Assembly: GCF_003952485.1 (NCBI RefSeq) | Contig: NZ_CP034447.1 | Location: forward strand, 3,362,501 to 3,426,500 | Direction: 5' to 3' | Length of the DNA: 64,000 nucleotides | Origin: Mesorhizobium sp. M1E.F.Ca.ET.045.02.1.1 | Lineage (GTDB): Bacteria; Pseudomonadota; Alphaproteobacteria; Rhizobiales; Rhizobiaceae | In this document: piece by piece, positions 61,366 to 64,000 of the stretch | Layout of the letters: every line of letters begins with the position of its first letter | Position numbering within the stretch: the first letter of the stretch is position 1 | Position numbers and translations under genes: made by a program | The notes under the pieces: generated by a model | Told to the model about the DNA's origin: nothing | Database searches by the model: none | Seen by the model: only the letters and a program-made list of their open reading frames with translations

Positions 61366-63276
61366 TTAAGCATTCCACAGGCCCTTCTTCTTCAACTCCT
61401 CCATCTCGCGCGCCGCGCGTTCGCGCAGGCGCGCGTCGCGCAGGAGCTTCTCCACCGCCGCGTCGTCGGACTTGTCGGAATAACGGAATTCGGAATCGGC
61501 GTAGCGGTTGATCTCCTGCATGACCATGTCCATCGAAAACGGCCCGCGCAGTTCCTCGATCATCGCCTTCTTGTCGTCGTAGCTCTTGTGCATGAAGGCT
61601 TCCGGCTTCTCGAACCAGTCGTCCGGCAGCTCGATATCCATGGCGCGCATCTTGATGGCGTCGGTGACGTTCTTGATGGCGCGCCCGGTGAAGCGCGGCT
61701 CGGCATCCTTGATCATGTGCAGATAGGTGCCGATATCGGCCAGCGTCTTCGGGGCGCCGTTCTCCTTCATGTAGCGCTCATAGACCTTCATCAATCCGTC
61801 TTCCTGCGGCTTCTCGTGCTCCTCATAGGCTTCCGCCACGGCGCGCTGGATCTCCTGCGCCGCGTAGAGCTTGTGGTCCCCGAGCGGGATCTTGTGGTTC
61901 TTGCCGGCAAGCAGCACGAAGATGTCGATGTAGTCGTCGCGGGTCTGCGGACCGTCCACCAGCCAGCGTGCGCCGGCGCGCTGGCGCAGCGCATCGTCGA
62001 CGTTTTCCGGATAGTTGGAGAACATGCCGAAGGAACAGTTGCCGCGCACCACCGTTGAGGCGCCCGCGAAGGCGTCCATCAGCACGCCGGTGATCTCCTG
62101 CTGGCCTGCCGACGCGCGGTCGTCGGAACGGCGCGCCGCCACCTGGTCGATGTCGTCGATGGTGCCGAAGCCGATGACGCGCGGATTGAGCACGTTGTTG
62201 ACGAATTGGCGGCAGTTCTGGCCGGACTTGCCCTGATAGGACGAAATCTGGTCGACGCCGAAATTCTCGTAGGCGAAGGGATAGCCGGCGACTTGGCAAT
62301 AGCCGTTGACGAGACCGGCGATCATCTGGATCAGCGTCGTCTTGCCGGTGCCCGGCGCGCCATCGCCGATGAAGGTGAACAGGAACCCGCCGAGCTCGAC
62401 GAAGGGGTTCAGCTCGCGCTCGAAGTCGTAGGCCATCAGCATCTTGGCCAGCCTGACCGACTGGAATTTGGCGATATGATTGCCGACCACCTCTTCCGGC
62501 TTCTTGAAGGTCATCACCAGCGGCTTCGAGCGTTTGCCGGGCGCCACGTCGAAGCCGTCGAGCGTGAAGTCGTCGACATCGATGCGGATATGGGCGTTCT
62601 CGAATGGGCCGATGCCGTCGAAGCGGCCTTTTCGCGCGAGCAGCCCGTCAATGGCGACACGGGCAAAGGCGCGCGCCCGCGTTGCTAAATCGGCATCGTC
62701 CCTGGAGCCGGCAATTGCCAGGTCGAGGCCGGCCACGATCGACTTCACCGCGTCCTGCGGCGTGTCGAACAGGAAGTCGGGTTCGGGGATGTCGTTCGGC
62801 GCCTCGCCGTCGCTGTCGATGAGCTGGAAGAGGTAGGAGGCGAAGCTGAAGGCCGAAACATAGGCCGAGGCCGACAGAAGCTTCTTGAAGGTTGCGGCTT
62901 CGTCGCCTTCGAGCGGGGCGCGGGCATTCTTCGCCTGCAGGCTTTCGAGGTCGGAACCCTCGGCAAAGACGCCCGCTATGGCGAGCGCGATCGCCAGGCC
63001 GCGGCGAGCGCGGTAGAGAAGCGTGTGCTGGGCAATGGTCATCAACTGGTCGTCGGGATGGATCGCGGCGACCGTCTTCGTGAGCTCGACCTCGCGCGTG
63101 CGGCGCACCGAGCCGACCGAGACGGTCGAGACGAAGCGACGGTTGGTGCCGGCGAGCGCGGTGCCGGATTCGCGCGACGGGTCTTCCAGCACGACGATGC
63201 GGGTGATGAAGCTCTGCGCGGTTGCGCGGTGTTTTTCGATTGCCGCTTCCGAGATCGTTGTCAGCCCGGTGTCCAT
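61366..63276 (-). CDS. AAA-family ATPase of an uncharacterised operon
   Basis: 636 residues. Residues 1-290 are an N-terminal helical/beta region with no recognised domain. Walker A is GAPGTGKTT (about 306-314), Walker B is the IGFGTIDDID segment (about 368-377), with Asp-Asp-Ile-Asp instead of the usual hhhhDE. Sensor 1 Asn is in MFSNYPEN (about 421), and LRQRAGARWLVDGP supplies an arginine-finger-like segment. The C-terminus is a helical lid ending REMEELKKKGLWNA. Probably a remodelling ATPase for the neighbouring proteins. Cytosolic. No ribosome site decides between close ATGs. Confidence 0.82.
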   Translation of the reverse strand: MDTGLTTISEAAIEKHRATAQSFITRIVVLEDPSRESGTALAGTNRRFVSTVSVGSVRRTREVELTKTVAAIHPDDQLMTIAQHTLLYRARRGLAIALAIAGVFAEGSDLESLQAKNARAPLEGDEAATFKKLLSASAYVSAFSFASYLFQLIDSDGEAPNDIPEPDFLFDTPQDAVKSIVAGLDLAIAGSRDDADLATRARAFARVAIDGLLARKGRFDGIGPFENAHIRIDVDDFTLDGFDVAPGKRSKPLVMTFKKPEEVVGNHIAKFQSVRLAKMLMAYDFERELNPFVELGGFLFTFIGDGAPGTGKTTLIQMIAGLVNGYCQVAGYPFAYENFGVDQISSYQGKSGQNCRQFVNNVLNPRVIGFGTIDDIDQVAARRSDDRASAGQQEITGVLMDAFAGASTVVRGNCSFGMFSNYPENVDDALRQRAGARWLVDGPQTRDDYIDIFVLLAGKNHKIPLGDHKLYAAQEIQRAVAEAYEEHEKPQEDGLMKVYERYMKENGAPKTLADIGTYLHMIKDAEPRFTGRAIKNVTDAIKMRAMDIELPDDWFEKPEAFMHKSYDDKKAMIEELRGPFSMDMVMQEINRYADSEFRYSDKSDDAAVEKLLRDARLRERAAREMEELKKKGLWNA

Positions 63277-63298
63277 GAAGGATGCTCCGCGGTTGAAA

Positions 63299-64000
63299 TC
63301 AAACGTCGCTGATGACCTGCCCGTTCGACAGGATGTGGACCTTGTAGCCGGAAAAGATCCTCTGTGCCTCGCCGGCGGCGTAAAGTGCCTGATAGGCCTC
63401 GTGCGGGATCAGAGCATGGTTCTCGTAGCTCGATACACCCTGGCGCGCCGCCTCGAGGTCGTCGGTGTTGATGAAGAATTCCTGCGTCGTCTTCTCGCTG
63501 GAGAACAGGCCCTTGCGGCCGGGCTTCTCCGACTTGGAAAAGACCTCCTGGATGGTCCAGGTGAGCAGCCAGGCGTTTTCCGGCTTGCGCACCTTGGCCA
63601 GCACCTCAGCCACCGTCGAATTGTTTTCGGTGATGCCGGCGGAATAGAAGGGGCCGAGCACGACGCGCCGAAGCTGCTTCGGATGCAGCGGCTCGAAGTC
63701 CTTGTCGAGATTGACGGCGATGGTCGCCGGCGACAGCGCGTAGGCCGAATTCTTTTCGGTGAAATCGTCGAAGCGGTGGGCGAGCTCGGGATTGAGGAGA
63801 CCGTCCACGGGAAGCGGGATGTCGACCCGCTCGTTGAGCTTGCCATTGGCGTCGACGAGCTGGCGCACCATGCTCTCCGAGGAATCCTCGACCGTCACCA
63901 TATAGACCAGCGGCAGGTTGGCGCTGCCGTCGAACGAGGCCCAGTGGACGAGGTAATAGGGCCGCAAGGTCTTCGGGTTGACCGAGACCTTCGCCGTCTG
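63299..64000 (-). CDS. Unknown protein, first visible gene of the AAA/DUF6638/DUF2333 operon (5' end outside window)
   Basis: The frame is open to the last base of the window, at least 233 residues visible. The C-terminal part (NLDKDFEPLHPKQLRRVVLGPFYSAGITENNSTVAEVLAKVRKPENAWLLTWTIQEVFSKSEKPG) has no recognised family. It stops 22 bp before the ATPase start and is cotranscribed. ATP-dependent remodelling of this protein by the ATPase is a possible relationship. The true start is upstream of base 64000. Confidence 0.7.
   Translation of the reverse strand, partial: QTAKVSVNPKTLRPYYLVHWASFDGSANLPLVYMVTVEDSSESMVRQLVDANGKLNERVDIPLPVDGLLNPELAHRFDDFTEKNSAYALSPATIAVNLDKDFEPLHPKQLRRVVLGPFYSAGITENNSTVAEVLAKVRKPENAWLLTWTIQEVFSKSEKPGRKGLFSSEKTTQEFFINTDDLEAARQGVSSYENHALIPHEAYQALYAAGEAQRIFSGYKVHILSNGQVISDV

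Noticed and set aside
61265..61378. N-terminal extension of the DUF559 protein
   Set aside because: It reads the other repeat copy; the DUF559 fold and a suitable ATG begin at 61264.

Overview
The window looks like the chromosome of a Mesorhizobium-type bacterium (Alphaproteobacteria, Hyphomicrobiales). The evidence is gene content and order: a ctrA / response regulator / chpT / eipA block with sciP and a FliJ-like gene nearby, a fused trpE(G) preceded by a Trp leader peptide ending in WWWAR, a NolR-like ArsR regulator, a type-2 leuA, fhs, DUF1134 and DUF4126 genes, and several families of short intergenic hairpin repeats typical of these genomes. Taxonomy is inferred from recognised sequences, not from a database search.

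Layout. 1-12,000 is a catabolic, accessory-looking stretch: a LysR - FMO-like monooxygenase - two AhpD/CMD-domain genes operon; a frame-disrupted octopine/nopaline-dehydrogenase-type gene; aspartate ammonia-lyase; L-asparaginase; a LysR regulator; and a divergent four-gene polar amino-acid ABC transporter. It ends at a tRNA-Met gene whose 3' end carries a perfect 16-bp tandem duplication, so this stretch may have entered by integration at the tRNA. 12,300-22,600 is core: Gfo/Idh/MocA oxidoreductase, mnmA, sciP, an oxidoreductase/HxlR pair, FliJ-like, ctrA with four GANTC sites upstream, a receiver protein, chpT, eipA, a coiled-coil membrane protein and a SpoU methyltransferase. 22,600-33,000 holds a NolR-like regulator, HugZ-like, CoA-transferase/SDR pair, GNAT, glutathionyl-hydroquinone reductase, NUDIX, phosphoesterase, hydrolase and a wHTH-TM-TPR regulator.

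33,000-46,400 carries leuA with a candidate Leu-rich leader peptide, an ATP-grasp / esterase / SnoaL-like operon, an MFS exporter with a divergent LysR regulator, two SDRs, AbrB, a small monooxygenase, a DsrE-like protein, an internally duplicated exported protein and a CDF metal exporter. 46,400-58,000 carries trpE(G) with a complete attenuator, a desuccinylase-like Zn enzyme, a mercuric-reductase-like flavoprotein plus DUF4126 protein, an acetyltransferase, a GlxA-type regulator facing a frame-disrupted cysteine hydrolase, two orphan envelope genes, and fhs.

58,287-64,000 is the least explained block: an operon of an unknown protein (cut by the window end), an AAA ATPase, a DUF6638-type protein and a DUF2333-type membrane protein. 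It is interrupted by a one-gene cassette in which a DUF559 (Vsr-like) nuclease ORF exactly fills the space between two 63-bp inverted repeats.

Three otherwise conserved genes (near 3,988, 37,367 and 54,343) are each broken by a one-base shift at or near short G/C runs. Assembly error is at least as likely as true decay. No CRISPR array, rRNA, complete insertion sequence, integrase or phage gene was seen.
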